A stretch of DNA of 64,000 nt from Amycolatopsis sp. FDAARGOS 1241 (GTDB lineage: Bacteria; Actinomycetota; Actinomycetes; Mycobacteriales; Pseudonocardiaceae): assembly GCF_016889705.1 (NCBI RefSeq), contig NZ_CP069526.1:2108001-2172000 (forward strand), given 5' to 3'. The translations under genes were made by a program, and so were the position numbers. Position 1 is the stretch's first letter; each line of letters begins with the position of its first letter. Positions 44,319 through 52,657 of the stretch are shown piece by piece. Under the pieces are notes generated by a model that searched no databases, was not told the origin of the DNA, and was given only the letters and a program-made list of their open reading frames with translations.

Positions 44319-46685
44319 ATGAGAGCGCGGAAACGCGTGTTCGCCGCCTTCGTGCTGGCCACCGCCCTCGCCACGGCTGCGAGCGCAACGGCCGCCACGG
44401 CCCAGCCCGACAAGGAACCCCGCTTCGCCAGTGACCCCACCACGCTGGTCGACACGAGCATCGGCAACAACGGCGACGGGACGACCTTCCCCGGCGCCTC
44501 CGTGCCGTTCGGCATGGTGCAGCTGAGCCCCGACACGCAGCTGAACCAGTACGCCTCCTACGACTACAAGCAGAACACCATCCTCGGCTTCAGCCACACG
44601 CACCTCTCGGGCGTGGGCTGCCAGACGATGGGCAACTTCCGCTTCATGCCGACCACCGGCGCTGTCACCTCGTCCGACCCGGCGGCCTACGGCGCGAAGT
44701 TCAGCCACGACAACGAAACCCGTGCGCCGGGCTACTACGGCGTGAAGTTCGACAACGGCATCCAGGCCGAGCTCACCGCGACGCAGCGGACCGGCCAGCA
44801 CCGCTACACCTACCCGGCCGGCTCGGGCCCCGAGAACGTGCTCATCGAGGTCGGCCAGAGCAACGGATCCACCTACGCCGGCGACGTCCACGTGGTCGGC
44901 AACGACACCGTCGAAGGCTGGCTGCAGGGCGGCAACTTCTGCGGTGAGACGGGCAAGGAGCGCTACCGGATCTTCTTCAGCGCCAAGTTCGACCACGCCT
45001 TCTCGTCGTTCGGCACCTGGACCGACGGCACTCTCACGCCCGGTCAGCGCGACGCTTCGCGTGGCACCCAGCGCGCCGGCGCGTGGGTGACGTTCGACCC
45101 GGCGCAGAAGAACCAGGTCGGCATCTCCGTGGGCCTGTCCTACACCTCGGTCGACGGCGCGCGCCTCAACCGCAAGGCCGAGCAACCGCAGTCGTTCGAC
45201 AAGGCGCGTGGGCAAGCGCACAACACCTGGCAGGACGAGCTCAACCGCATGCGCGTCGCCGGCGGCAGCACCGCCGACCAGCGCACGTATTACACCGCGC
45301 TCTACCACTCTCTGCTGCACCCGTCGGTCGGGTCCGATGTGGACAACCGCTACCGGGGTTTCGACGACCAGGTGCACCGCGCGGATTCGACGTACTACCA
45401 GATGTTCTCGCTGTGGGACACCTACCGCTCGCAGAACCAGCTGGTGGCGCTGCTGCACCCGGACAAGGCCGCGGACATGGCCAAATCCGTGTTGCACATC
45501 TACCAGGACGGCGGCTGGCTGCCGCGCTGGGCGCTGGGCAACAGCGAGACGAACGTGATGAGCGGCGACCCCGTCACCCCGTTCCTCGTCGACATCTACA
45601 ACCGCGGCCTGCTCGACAACCGCACCTCGCACCAGCTCTTCGACGCGCTCTGGAAGAACGTCAACGAGGTCCCGGCCGACCAGTCGATCTTCCGCGGCCG
45701 CGACGGCAACCCGAGCTACGTCCAGAACGGCTGGGTCGCTTACCAGAACCTCCCCGGCTACAAGTACGGCGACAGCCGCCAGGCGGGCTCGGCCACCCTC
45801 GAGTACTCGCTCGCCGACTGTTCGCTTTCCACCATGGCCGCGGGGCTGGGCTATCAGGACAAGGCCAAGACTCTTGCGTCCCGCTGTGACAACTTCACCA
45901 AGCTCTGGGACCCGAGCGTCACGTCACAGGGCTTCAGCGGGTTCCCGGTCCCGCGCAACGCGGACGGCTCCGTGGTCGGCAACCCCGACCCGACGCAGAC
46001 CAACGCCTTCCACGAAGGCACCGCGTGGCAGTACGAGTGGCTCGCCCAGCAGGACCCGAGCACCCTCTTCGGGCTCATGGGCGGTCCCGCCGGGGCCGAG
46101 CAGCGGCTGGACAAGTTCTTCGACATGCCGACCGTGCTCACCGACCCGGCCAAGGCCGCTTCGGACTCGTGGGTGACCGGCGCGTACGACTACCACAACA
46201 ACTTCGCCTTCAACCCGAACAACGAGCCCGATTTCCACGCCCCGTACATGTACACGTGGACCAACTCGCCGTGGAAGACGTCGGCCGTGCTCCGCGCCAT
46301 GCGGACGCTCTTCACCGACAACGTCTACGGCATGCCCGGCAACGACGACCTCGGCGCCACGTCGTCGCTGCTCGTCTTCGCCATGGCGGGCATCTTCGAG
46401 ACCCAGCCCGGGTCGGCCAAGTACGTGATCACCTCGCCCATGTTCGAAAAGGTGCAGATCCACCCCGAACACGGACGCACGATCGAGATCGAAGCCCCCG
46501 GCGCCGACGCCTCGAAGCTCCAGTACGTGTCCTCCGCGGACACGAACAAGGGCAAGCTGCGCCAGAGCTGGCTCTCCCACGCCGACCTGCTGAAGGCCGG
46601 GACGATCCACATCCAGCTCTCCGACCAGCCGACGAACTTCGGCGTCGACGCCGGCCCGCCCGCGATGGGCGCGACCCGCGGTTGA
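44319..46685 (+). CDS. Secreted GH92 alpha-mannosidase
   Basis: 788 residues with a signal peptide (RARKRVFAAFVLATALATAA, cleaved near TAQP). GH92 hallmarks: VDTSIGNNGDGTTFPGASVP with FGMVQLSPDT, GFSHTHLSGVGC, YYQMFSLWDTYRSQN, GGWLPRWALGNSETNVMSGD, HEGTAWQYEWLA (catalytic Glu region) and GMPGNDDLGATSSLLVF, which holds the conserved catalytic Asp pair. Members are calcium-dependent exo-alpha-1,2-mannosidases. The helix after DDLGATSS differs from the usual SAWYVF. AAAGGAACG precedes the ATG. It probably trims mannose from glycans outside the cell. Confidence 0.93.
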   Translation: MRARKRVFAAFVLATALATAASATAATAQPDKEPRFASDPTTLVDTSIGNNGDGTTFPGASVPFGMVQLSPDTQLNQYASYDYKQNTILGFSHTHLSGVGCQTMGNFRFMPTTGAVTSSDPAAYGAKFSHDNETRAPGYYGVKFDNGIQAELTATQRTGQHRYTYPAGSGPENVLIEVGQSNGSTYAGDVHVVGNDTVEGWLQGGNFCGETGKERYRIFFSAKFDHAFSSFGTWTDGTLTPGQRDASRGTQRAGAWVTFDPAQKNQVGISVGLSYTSVDGARLNRKAEQPQSFDKARGQAHNTWQDELNRMRVAGGSTADQRTYYTALYHSLLHPSVGSDVDNRYRGFDDQVHRADSTYYQMFSLWDTYRSQNQLVALLHPDKAADMAKSVLHIYQDGGWLPRWALGNSETNVMSGDPVTPFLVDIYNRGLLDNRTSHQLFDALWKNVNEVPADQSIFRGRDGNPSYVQNGWVAYQNLPGYKYGDSRQAGSATLEYSLADCSLSTMAAGLGYQDKAKTLASRCDNFTKLWDPSVTSQGFSGFPVPRNADGSVVGNPDPTQTNAFHEGTAWQYEWLAQQDPSTLFGLMGGPAGAEQRLDKFFDMPTVLTDPAKAASDSWVTGAYDYHNNFAFNPNNEPDFHAPYMYTWTNSPWKTSAVLRAMRTLFTDNVYGMPGNDDLGATSSLLVFAMAGIFETQPGSAKYVITSPMFEKVQIHPEHGRTIEIEAPGADASKLQYVSSADTNKGKLRQSWLSHADLLKAGTIHIQLSDQPTNFGVDAGPPAMGATRG

Positions 46686-46805
46686 CCGCCCGGGCTCGAC
46701 GGCTCGACGGCTGGACAGCTGGACCGCCTGACGGCTCGACCGCCTGACGGCTCGCTAGCTCGATGTTCTGAAGCACTGATGTGCTGAAGTGATGAAGTGC
46801 TGACA
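46686..46805. other. Low-complexity intergenic stretch
   Basis: After the GH92 stop the sequence repeats 'ggctcgacggctgga' and 'ccgcctgacggctcga' style short units of about 8-20 bp. No coding potential or signal seen; it joins directly onto the hairpin and the longer array. Confidence 0.5.
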
Positions 46806-46846
46806 GCTCGGGGTGCGGATTCGACCAACGAATCCGCACCCCGAGC
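46806..46846. terminator. 18-bp perfect hairpin downstream of GH92
   Basis: GCTCGGGGTGCGGATTCG (46806-46823) pairs exactly with CGAATCCGCACCCCGAGC (46829-46846) around ACCAA. It is 120 bp after the stop and begins the tandem-repeat array. It may end the GH92 transcript. Confidence 0.8.
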
Positions 46847-46859
46847 GGCATCGTGTCGC

Positions 46860-47230
46860 CGGATGTGCCGATTCTGCTGGGTGTGCCGCGTCGATCATGG
46901 GGTCTGCACCCGGGGCTTCATCGTGTTGCTGGGTGTGCCGATTCGATCACGGGGTCGCCGCTCGGGTCTGATCGTGTCAGCGGGTGCGCCGGTTCGGTCA
47001 TGGGGATGCGCATCCGGGTATCGCCGTGTTCTCCGGTGTGCTGATGCCACCAGGATGAGCAGTGCCGGGCGTCGCCGTGTGTGTGGTGTGCGGATTCAAC
47101 CGGCGGGTGTCGCGGCGTGGTGTTGACGGTGTGCCGATTCCACCAGGGTGAGCAGTGCCGAGCATCGCCGTGTGTGTGGTGTTCGGGTTCCATCAACGGA
47201 GTCGACCCGTGGTCGGCCGGGCCAGTGGGT
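46860..47230. repeat. Degenerate ~51-bp intergenic tandem array
   Basis: Units starting GGTGTGCCGATTC or close variants begin at 46932, 46983, 47035, 47085, 47128 and 47178 (spacing 51, 52, 50, 43, 50). Consensus about GGTGTGCCGATTCNACCA, then a variable middle, then CATCGCCGTGT. The GGATTCNACCA core also appears in the preceding hairpin tip. The array fills the gap between convergent genes. The minus strand is open across it with 17-residue repeats, but there is no ribosome site and the region is not obviously coding. Confidence 0.75.
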
Positions 47231-47260
47231 CGCCGGTTCGTGGTTCGGCGGGGCCGTGGG

Positions 47261-47455
47261 TCAGTGGGTCGGGTCGGTCGCCGGGGCTGTCTGCAACGTG
47301 CCGAGGACGCCCTGCCACGCCTCCCGCGAGACGGTGAGTTGTCCCGCTTCGCGATTCTTGGTGTCCCGGACACTGACCTGCTGTGCGACTGCCACCTCGA
47401 CGCAGTTGGAATTCGCCGCGCTGTAGGACGACGTCCGCCACTGGGCAGTCTGCAT
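47261..47455 (-). CDS. DUF397 domain protein
   Basis: 64 residues: MQTAQWRTSSYSAANSNCVE, then VAVAQQVSVRDTKNREAGQL and a C-terminal WQGVLGTLQTA. The W-R-x-S-S-Y-S-x-x-x-x-x-C-V-E opening and V-R-D-T-K are the DUF397 signature. It lies 13 bp after the XRE gene stop, so both are one operon. In Streptomyces such small partners are proposed to work with their XRE neighbour in developmental or antibiotic control. Confidence 0.93.
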   Translation of the reverse strand: MQTAQWRTSSYSAANSNCVEVAVAQQVSVRDTKNREAGQLTVSREAWQGVLGTLQTAPATDPTH

Positions 47456-47468
47456 GTCTGGCCTCCGC

Positions 47469-48302
47469 CTAACTTGCCGCCTCCGCGATGACCGCGCGGC
47501 TGGCTTCCTCGCTCAACGTCTCTCCGCCGAGAAGTCTAGCAAGCTGCCGATACAGGACCCAATCCTTATCGCTGCTGAGGAACGAAGTGGTGCTGTGTTG
47601 CTCGAGAAGAACAATCGGATTCCGGTGTTCGTATTCGTAGAGCACAAATGAGCCAAGCATTCCGGGGTGGTAACTCGGCTGACGTGGCAGGACTCGGAGG
47701 TTGATGTTAGGCCGCTCTGACATGGCAAGAAGGTGGTCCATCTGGTCGGACATGATCCAGTTTGGCGCGACCGGTTCATCGATGGCGTGGAGACCGATGA
47801 TCGCGGAATAGGTGATCGGCTCGCGGTTGGTGAGAATTTTTTGTCGGTCCAGGCGAACTCGAACTCGCGCGTCGGTTTGCGAAACTGACAATCCGGAGGC
47901 CTCGAAGATGGCGCGAGCGTAGTCAGGTGTTTGCAGCAGCCCGGGAATAAAGTTGAGCGCCCAGTCGGTGATTACCTTCGCGCCTTGTTCGTATTGCAAC
48001 AAGGTGGTCAATTCCGGGGTCAATTCGGCGGCACCGTTGGCCATCCAGTTCGGCTCCCGTACGTGCCGCGCGAGGTCCATGATCCGCTTCTTCGGTTCCC
48101 CGATCACGCGGAAGAAGCCCAGCACGTTCGCCACGTCGTCGGTGGAGGGCGTCCGGGTGCCGGCTTCCCAGTGCACGACGAGACTGGCCGGGAGGTCGAG
48201 TGCCCGGGACAGTTCGCGAAGGCCGAACTTATTCGCTTCGCGCACTTCGCGCAGTGCCGCACCCAGCGCCACGGCGCGCGGGGTACCGGAAGGCTTCGTC
48301 AT
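47469..48302 (-). CDS. XRE regulator with DUF5753 domain
   Basis: 277 residues from ATG 48302. HTH_3-type N-terminus: LGAALREVREANKFGLRELS, LDLPASLVVHWEAGTRTPS, DDVANVLGFFRVIGEPKKRI. The remaining ~190 residues are DUF5753: ALNFIPGLLQTPDYARAIFE, VRLDRQKILT, NLRVLPRQPSYHPGMLGSF, VLYEYEHRNPIVLLEQ. This protein and the DUF397 partner form the common actinobacterial pair. The region has lower GC than its neighbours, which may indicate later acquisition. Confidence 0.93.
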   Translation of the reverse strand: MTKPSGTPRAVALGAALREVREANKFGLRELSRALDLPASLVVHWEAGTRTPSTDDVANVLGFFRVIGEPKKRIMDLARHVREPNWMANGAAELTPELTTLLQYEQGAKVITDWALNFIPGLLQTPDYARAIFEASGLSVSQTDARVRVRLDRQKILTNREPITYSAIIGLHAIDEPVAPNWIMSDQMDHLLAMSERPNINLRVLPRQPSYHPGMLGSFVLYEYEHRNPIVLLEQHSTTSFLSSDKDWVLYRQLARLLGGETLSEEASRAVIAEAAS

Positions 48303-48406
48303 GGTGGTGATGATACGTAGCCGGGCGATCACCCGCGGCGAGGCTTGTGTTTGCAGCTGGGCACAGGCCGAATGTTCCGGCACGTTGCTGAATAGGGGAG
48401 ACCGTC

Positions 48407-48601
48407 GTGTTGAGATGGCAGCAGGCCGAGGGAAAACGTCACGCGCTGGAGGGGCCTTTCGCGCCGCGGCCGGAGGAATCGTTCGTCGCGTTGTGCGGGG
48501 TGGAGGTGACCGTCACGGTCACTGACGTTCCGGAGCTCGGCGGTAATTGGTTCGACCCGACCTGCGTGCGGTGTTCGACGACGTGGCTGAGCCGCACGTG
48601 A
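48407..48601 (+). CDS. Small zinc-finger-like protein
   Basis: 64 residues from GTG 48407 with GGGGAGACC upstream. It reads MLRWQQAEGKRHALEGPFAP, FVALCGVEVTV and WFDPTCVRCSTTW; CGVE and CVRC give a C...CxxC metal-site pattern. Similar short proteins accompany XRE-DUF397 pairs in Amycolatopsis. Its stop overlaps the next start (GTGA), so the two are translated together. Function unknown. Confidence 0.7.
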   Translation: MLRWQQAEGKRHALEGPFAPRPEESFVALCGVEVTVTVTDVPELGGNWFDPTCVRCSTTWLSRT

Positions 48602-49011
48602 CCGACGCGATCCTGCTCGCGCGGATCCGGGATCTGCACGCCTCACTCGCCACCGACCTCGCCTTCCTCACCCGCACGATCGAAGAGGACGCACCCCGCC
48701 CCGACGCGCTGCGCGACCTGGGTGAGCGCCTCCTCGACCTGGGCGGCGCCCTGGTGACCAGGTCCGATGAGCTGAACGACGCGCTGCTGGCCACCCTGCC
48801 GCCGCACGGCTGGCTGCCCGAGGCCGGCGCGCGCCGCCACGCGATGGGGATCGCGCACCACGTGGGGGCACGGCCGTTGCGGTGCGGGGCCGTGTTCCTC
48901 GCGTTGTGCGGGGCGGCGTGCTACCCGTTCTACGGACGCGACGCCACCAACCGCTCAGCCCGTCACGAACGGTGCGAAGCGTGCCAAGCCCGGCTCGGTG
49001 GATCCTCCTGA
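48598..49011 (+). CDS. Hypothetical protein with C-terminal cysteine cluster
   Basis: 137 residues from GTG 48598, overlapping the previous stop. The N-terminal two thirds is helical (LLARIRDLHASLATDLAFLT, LRDLGERLLDLGGALVTRSD); the C-terminal third has RCGAVFLALCGAACYPFYG and HERCEACQARLGG, five cysteines and histidines that could bind metal. The CGAA and CxxC echo the CGVE and CxxC of the preceding protein, so both may share a fold. No known family recognised. Confidence 0.65.
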   Translation: MTDAILLARIRDLHASLATDLAFLTRTIEEDAPRPDALRDLGERLLDLGGALVTRSDELNDALLATLPPHGWLPEAGARRHAMGIAHHVGARPLRCGAVFLALCGAACYPFYGRDATNRSARHERCEACQARLGGSS

Positions 49012-49044
49012 CGGGTGTGCACCCGCGCGTACCGGGGAGTTTTC

Positions 49045-49587
49045 GTGTTGGCTGGGGCGATGGCGGAGAACAAACAGGCCACGAACACCGATCGGCTGTT
49101 CAGGATCGCGATCGCGCTCAAGGGGCTCGACGGCGCGCTCCAGGTGATCGGCGCGCTGATCCTGGTGTTCATCCCGTCGACGGTCGTCACGGGCTTCGCC
49201 CACGCCGTGATCACGCGCGACCTGCTGGGCGACCCGTCCGGCACCCTCGCGCGGCACCTCGAGCTGGCCACCGAGAGCTTCGTGAACGGTGGGACCAAAA
49301 CGTTCGCGGTGGTGTATTTGCTCGCACACGGTGTCATCAAACTCGCACTGGTGTGGGCGCTCGCGCGCAAGTGGGTACGCGCATACCCGGTGGCGATGGT
49401 GGTGCTGGCCGCGTTCGTGGCGTACGAGGTGTACCGGGCGATCGAGACGCATTCGATCGCGTTGCCGTTCTTCGCGGCGCTCGACGTGCTGATCATCGTG
49501 CTCGTCTACCGGGAGTACCGGCAGCTGCGCCGCGAACGCGCAAGTCAGCGTGACCAAGGCGGCTCGGCGGGCGGCTCAGGCAGCTGA
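49045..49587 (+). CDS. DUF2127-like membrane protein
   Basis: 180 residues with four hydrophobic segments: IALKGLDGALQVIGALILVF, KTFAVVYLLAHGVIKLALVW, AYPVAMVVLAAFVAYEVYRA and ALPFFAALDVLIIVLVYREY. RIAIALKGLDG and HGVIKLALVWAL fit the DUF2127 pattern. GTG 49045 has CGGGGAG upstream; ATG 49060 is an alternative. Function unknown. It overlaps the convergent phosphatase gene by 12 bp. Confidence 0.78.
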   Translation: MLAGAMAENKQATNTDRLFRIAIALKGLDGALQVIGALILVFIPSTVVTGFAHAVITRDLLGDPSGTLARHLELATESFVNGGTKTFAVVYLLAHGVIKLALVWALARKWVRAYPVAMVVLAAFVAYEVYRAIETHSIALPFFAALDVLIIVLVYREYRQLRRERASQRDQGGSAGGSGS

Positions 49588-50283
49588 GGGAAATCGCTCC
49601 GTCACGATCGCCGCGACGTCCACCTCCGGCTGCTCGACGAACAGTGCGGTCGCGTTGTCCGTGCCGCCGAGGCTGATGGCCGTCTCGACGAGCCCCGCGG
49701 CGCCACGCTCGGGGTCGGCGAGGATCCGGTCGAGCGTGGCGGGCGGCAGGACCTTGTGCACGCCGTCGCTGGCGAGCAGCAGCCCGCCACCGACGAGTTC
49801 GCATGCGCCGATCTCGTCGGGTTTGGTGGTGCGCACGCTGGTCGTCACCAGATGCTCCATGCGCGGCGAATAAGGCTGGTGGCGCGCACGGAAGTATTCG
49901 GCCATCGTGTGGTCGGTGGTGAGCTTGCGGGTCATGGTGCCGTCCCAGGCGTACGCGCGGGCGTCGCCGACCCACGCGATGCGGTAACCACCGGCGAAGG
50001 GCATGGCGACCACGAGCACGGCGTCGCCGGTGCCGCCGAGATCCCGCAGGGCCTGCTGGGCGTTGAGGATCGCCGCGACGGGCCCGCTCTGCACCGGCGT
50101 GCGCGCGGCGGCCGCGGCAGCGGTCTGGGCAGCTCGGCCGGCTCCGGGGTCGTCGCCCACGCCGTCGGCGAGCGCGAAGGTGATCCCGGGGGCGCCGGCG
50201 AGGGCGTACGCGCTCACGGCGTCGGCGTTGCGCTCGCGCGGGCCCTGTGCGCTGGCGGTGTGCCAGCGCGGGTATCGGGTCAT
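49576..50283 (-). CDS. PP2C-family serine/threonine phosphatase
   Basis: 235 residues from ATG 50283 with GGGAGG upstream. Metal-site segments: RERNADAV at the N-terminus, FALADGVGDDPGAGRAA, YRIAWVGDARAYAWDG, LLLASDGVHKVLPP and SLGGTDNATALFVEQ. These are the PP2C Asp motifs (DG, GD, SDG, DN). It is short but complete. No protein-kinase gene is adjacent. Likely cytoplasmic and acting on phosphoserine/threonine. Confidence 0.87.
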   Translation of the reverse strand: MTRYPRWHTASAQGPRERNADAVSAYALAGAPGITFALADGVGDDPGAGRAAQTAAAAAARTPVQSGPVAAILNAQQALRDLGGTGDAVLVVAMPFAGGYRIAWVGDARAYAWDGTMTRKLTTDHTMAEYFRARHQPYSPRMEHLVTTSVRTTKPDEIGACELVGGGLLLASDGVHKVLPPATLDRILADPERGAAGLVETAISLGGTDNATALFVEQPEVDVAAIVTERFPSAA

Positions 50284-50469
50284 CGGGACCTCCCGGGTGT
50301 TCGCGACTTTCCCCCTGCCCTTCCCAGAATGCGCCCGATTCCTGGGAAGGTGCTGAGACGTGCCTGTTTTTCCCCTGATGGCCTACACCACTTCTTCACC
50401 TGAGCGCTTCAGTCACTCTGCGGCACGGCGAAGACCACCCCGCCGCGCCGCGGGGTGGCCTCCGGGCTC

Positions 50470-51633
50470 TCACTTGGTGAGGTCGTAGACGGTCTGCCCG
50501 CCGACGGTGGTCGCGGTGAAGTTCGCCGCGACCCACTCCGTGATCTCGCTCAAACCGCCGCGGCCGCCGTCGACGAAGTAGGAGAGCTGGCCGTCGGCGA
50601 CATAGCGCTGGAATTCCGCCAGAGTCGGCGCGGGGTCGCTGCCGCTCCAGCCGCCGATGCCGATCACCGATTTGCCGGCGGCCAGTTCGAGGCTCGCGGC
50701 CGACTGCGAACCGGTCATCGCGGCCGCCCACTTGGTGGTGGTTCTCGCCAGCAGTTGTCCGATTTCGCTCCCGGTTTGTTCGTCTCCGAACCCACCGCCA
50801 GGACCACCACCGAACCCGTCACCGAATCCGCCGCCGAACCCACTGGCCGCCGGGCCGGACGTGGGAATGGACCCGCTGTGCGGTACGGCGGTCGTCTCGG
50901 CGGCGTACGCGGCGGTGCCGAGGCCGAGCGTCAGCACGCAGGCCGTGGCGGCAACGGTCGACGCCTTGCGCAGCGGTGGCACCCCGACCACCCCGACCAC
51001 CACGACCGTCGCGACCAGCAACCCGAGCACCACGGCGAGCCAGCGCAGCGCGGGGAACCAGTCGGGGGTGCGGTCGAGGAGGATGAAGTCCCAGACGGCC
51101 GTCACGGCGATCATCGCGCCGAGCGTCGCGCGGGGGCCGGTGGTGGCGCGGCCGCGCCACAGTGCGTGGCCGGAGATCGCGCCCAGCGCGGCGATCGCGG
51201 GGGCGAGCTGCACGGCGTAGTACGGGTGGACCGTCCCGCTCATCAGGCTGAACACGAGCCCGGTGACGAACAACCAGCCACCCCAGACGATCAGCGCGGC
51301 GCGCGTGCGGTCGGTGCGGCCCGCGTGGCGGGTGAACCACAGGCCCGCGACGAGCCCGATGATCGCGGCCGGCAGCAGCCACGACACCTCGGTGCCGAAG
51401 CTCGCGCCGAACATGCGGCCGAGACCGGAGCTGCCGCCGAACATCGTGTTGCCGCCGACTCCGCCGCCGAACCCGCCACCGCCCAGGTTGCCTTCGCCGC
51501 CGAAGATGCGGCCGAGGCCGTTGTAGCCGAGGGCGAGTTCCAGCAGGCTGTCGCCGGGGGAGCCGCCGATGTAGGGGCGCGAAGACGCCGGCCAGAGCTC
51601 GACGACGCTTCGCTCGTCGGACGTGGCCGCCGA
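50470..51633 (-). pseudogene. GT39/ArnT-type glycosyltransferase, C-terminal half only
   Basis: The frame is open from just inside TGA 51634-51636 to the stop at 50470. It starts in the middle of the protein with VVELWPASSRPYIGGSPGDS and LLELALGYNGLGRIFGG, followed by several membrane helices (SWLLPAAIIGLVAGLWFTRH, PYYAVQLAPAIAALGAISGH) and the soluble end DGQLSYFVDGG and TVGGQTVYDLTK. The N-terminal catalytic half with the GxxVDKxP region, present in the paralogue at 54.5 kb, is missing. A Gly-rich linker (GGGFGDGFGGGPGGGFG) precedes the last domain. No good start for the remnant is seen. Confidence 0.75.
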
Positions 51634-52060
51634 TCAGGCATCGAGCGCCGGCACCCACGCCTGCGACGAGACCTACCCAGCGGTGGCCGTGTCCCTATCA
51701 GCGGTCGGTCGATGCCACCAGGTCCGGTGACACCACCCCACGGATCATGCCTGCGACTGGGGGACAAAGTCATGCCGGACCTGGCGACCACAGCTCCTTG
51801 ATCAGGAACCATGACAAAGGTAACGGGGGGGCGTCCCATGCGCAGTCTATCGGCGACCCCCGACAGTTCCGGCGAAACAGGGGCTGACGGGGGCTATCCG
51901 TCCACAACTCGGGTGCGCTGTGGACAACCGAGCTCGGCCGGCCATGGGCGCGGCCGAGCTGTGGCACGCTGAATGTCGGTCGGCGTGGCACGGGCCAGAA
52001 ACGGAGGAGATGCCGGGCGGTTCGAAGGCAGGATATCGAGGCGTACCGCCGTAGGATCGG
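51634..52060. other. Intergenic region, possible promoter, no gene seen
   Basis: About 430 bp. It contains CGAGCTCGGCCG (near 51928) facing CGGCCGAGCT (near 51951), a hairpin, and a run of seven G at about 51823. The last 60 bp presumably carry the promoter of the ASCH-like gene. No ORF has supporting features. Confidence 0.4.
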
Positions 52061-52657
52061 ATGATGTTGTTCGAAGCTCGGTTGCGTGAGGGGATCCACG
52101 ACGGGCGCATCACGCTGATGGTGCGCCGGTGGGCGCGCAGCAAAGCGATCCCCGGGCACCGGTACCGGACGGGCGTCGACCTGATCGAGGTGGAGGAGGT
52201 CGACGAGATCGCCGAGGGGGATCTGACGGACGAGGACGCCGTCGCGGCCGGGTACGCGAATCGGGCGGAGCTGATCGCGAACCTGCGCGGGGGCGAGGAG
52301 GTGCCGCTGTACCGGGTACGGTTCCGCGTCGTCAAGGAAGGGGATCCGCGGGACCGGCTGGCGGCCGCCGCCGATCTCACGGCCGATGACGTCGCGGCGA
52401 TCGACGCGCGGCTGCAGCGGTTCGACGCCACCGGGCCGAAGCCGGGGTGGACGAGGCCGACCTTGGAAGCCATCCAGGCGAACCCCGGGCTCCGGGCCGG
52501 CACCCTTGCCGAGCAGCTGGGCTGGCAGGAACTGCTCGTGTTCAAGCGGTCCGTCCGCAAGCTCAAGGACCTGGGTCTCACGGTGTCCCTCGAAGTCGGG
52601 TACCGGGTTTCGCCGCGCGGCGAGGCGTATCTCAGGTTGTCAGGTCGTACACGGTGA
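52061..52657 (+). CDS. ASCH/PUA-like domain protein
   Basis: 198 residues from ATG 52061 (or the adjacent ATG 52064). The N-terminal ~95 residues (MLFEARLREGIHDGRITLMV, RWARSKAIPGHRYRTG, LIEVEEVDEIAEGDLTDEDA, EVPLYRVRFRVV) look like an ASCH fold: ligand loop with basic residues then V-x-E-V-D-x-I. The C-terminal part (LEAIQANPGLRAGTLAEQLG, FKRSVRKLKDLGLTVSLEVG) resembles a winged helix. Role unknown; ASCH domains are thought to bind RNA or modified nucleosides. It overlaps the convergent gene by 26 bp. Confidence 0.6.
   Translation: MMLFEARLREGIHDGRITLMVRRWARSKAIPGHRYRTGVDLIEVEEVDEIAEGDLTDEDAVAAGYANRAELIANLRGGEEVPLYRVRFRVVKEGDPRDRLAAAADLTADDVAAIDARLQRFDATGPKPGWTRPTLEAIQANPGLRAGTLAEQLGWQELLVFKRSVRKLKDLGLTVSLEVGYRVSPRGEAYLRLSGRTR

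Noticed and set aside
43056..45632. Minus-strand open frame of 858 codons
   Set aside because: Antisense to the Gfo/Idh and GH92 genes, which both have clear motifs; the product is low complexity.
46860..47230. CRISPR array
   Set aside because: Repeats are adjacent and degenerate with no unique spacers of constant length, and no cas gene is present. No CRISPR array was seen anywhere in the window.
46918..47373. Minus-strand ORF with 17-residue repeats (ESAHHTHGDARHC and similar)
   Set aside because: It follows the 51-bp tandem array, has no ribosome site, and overlaps the DUF397 gene in another frame.
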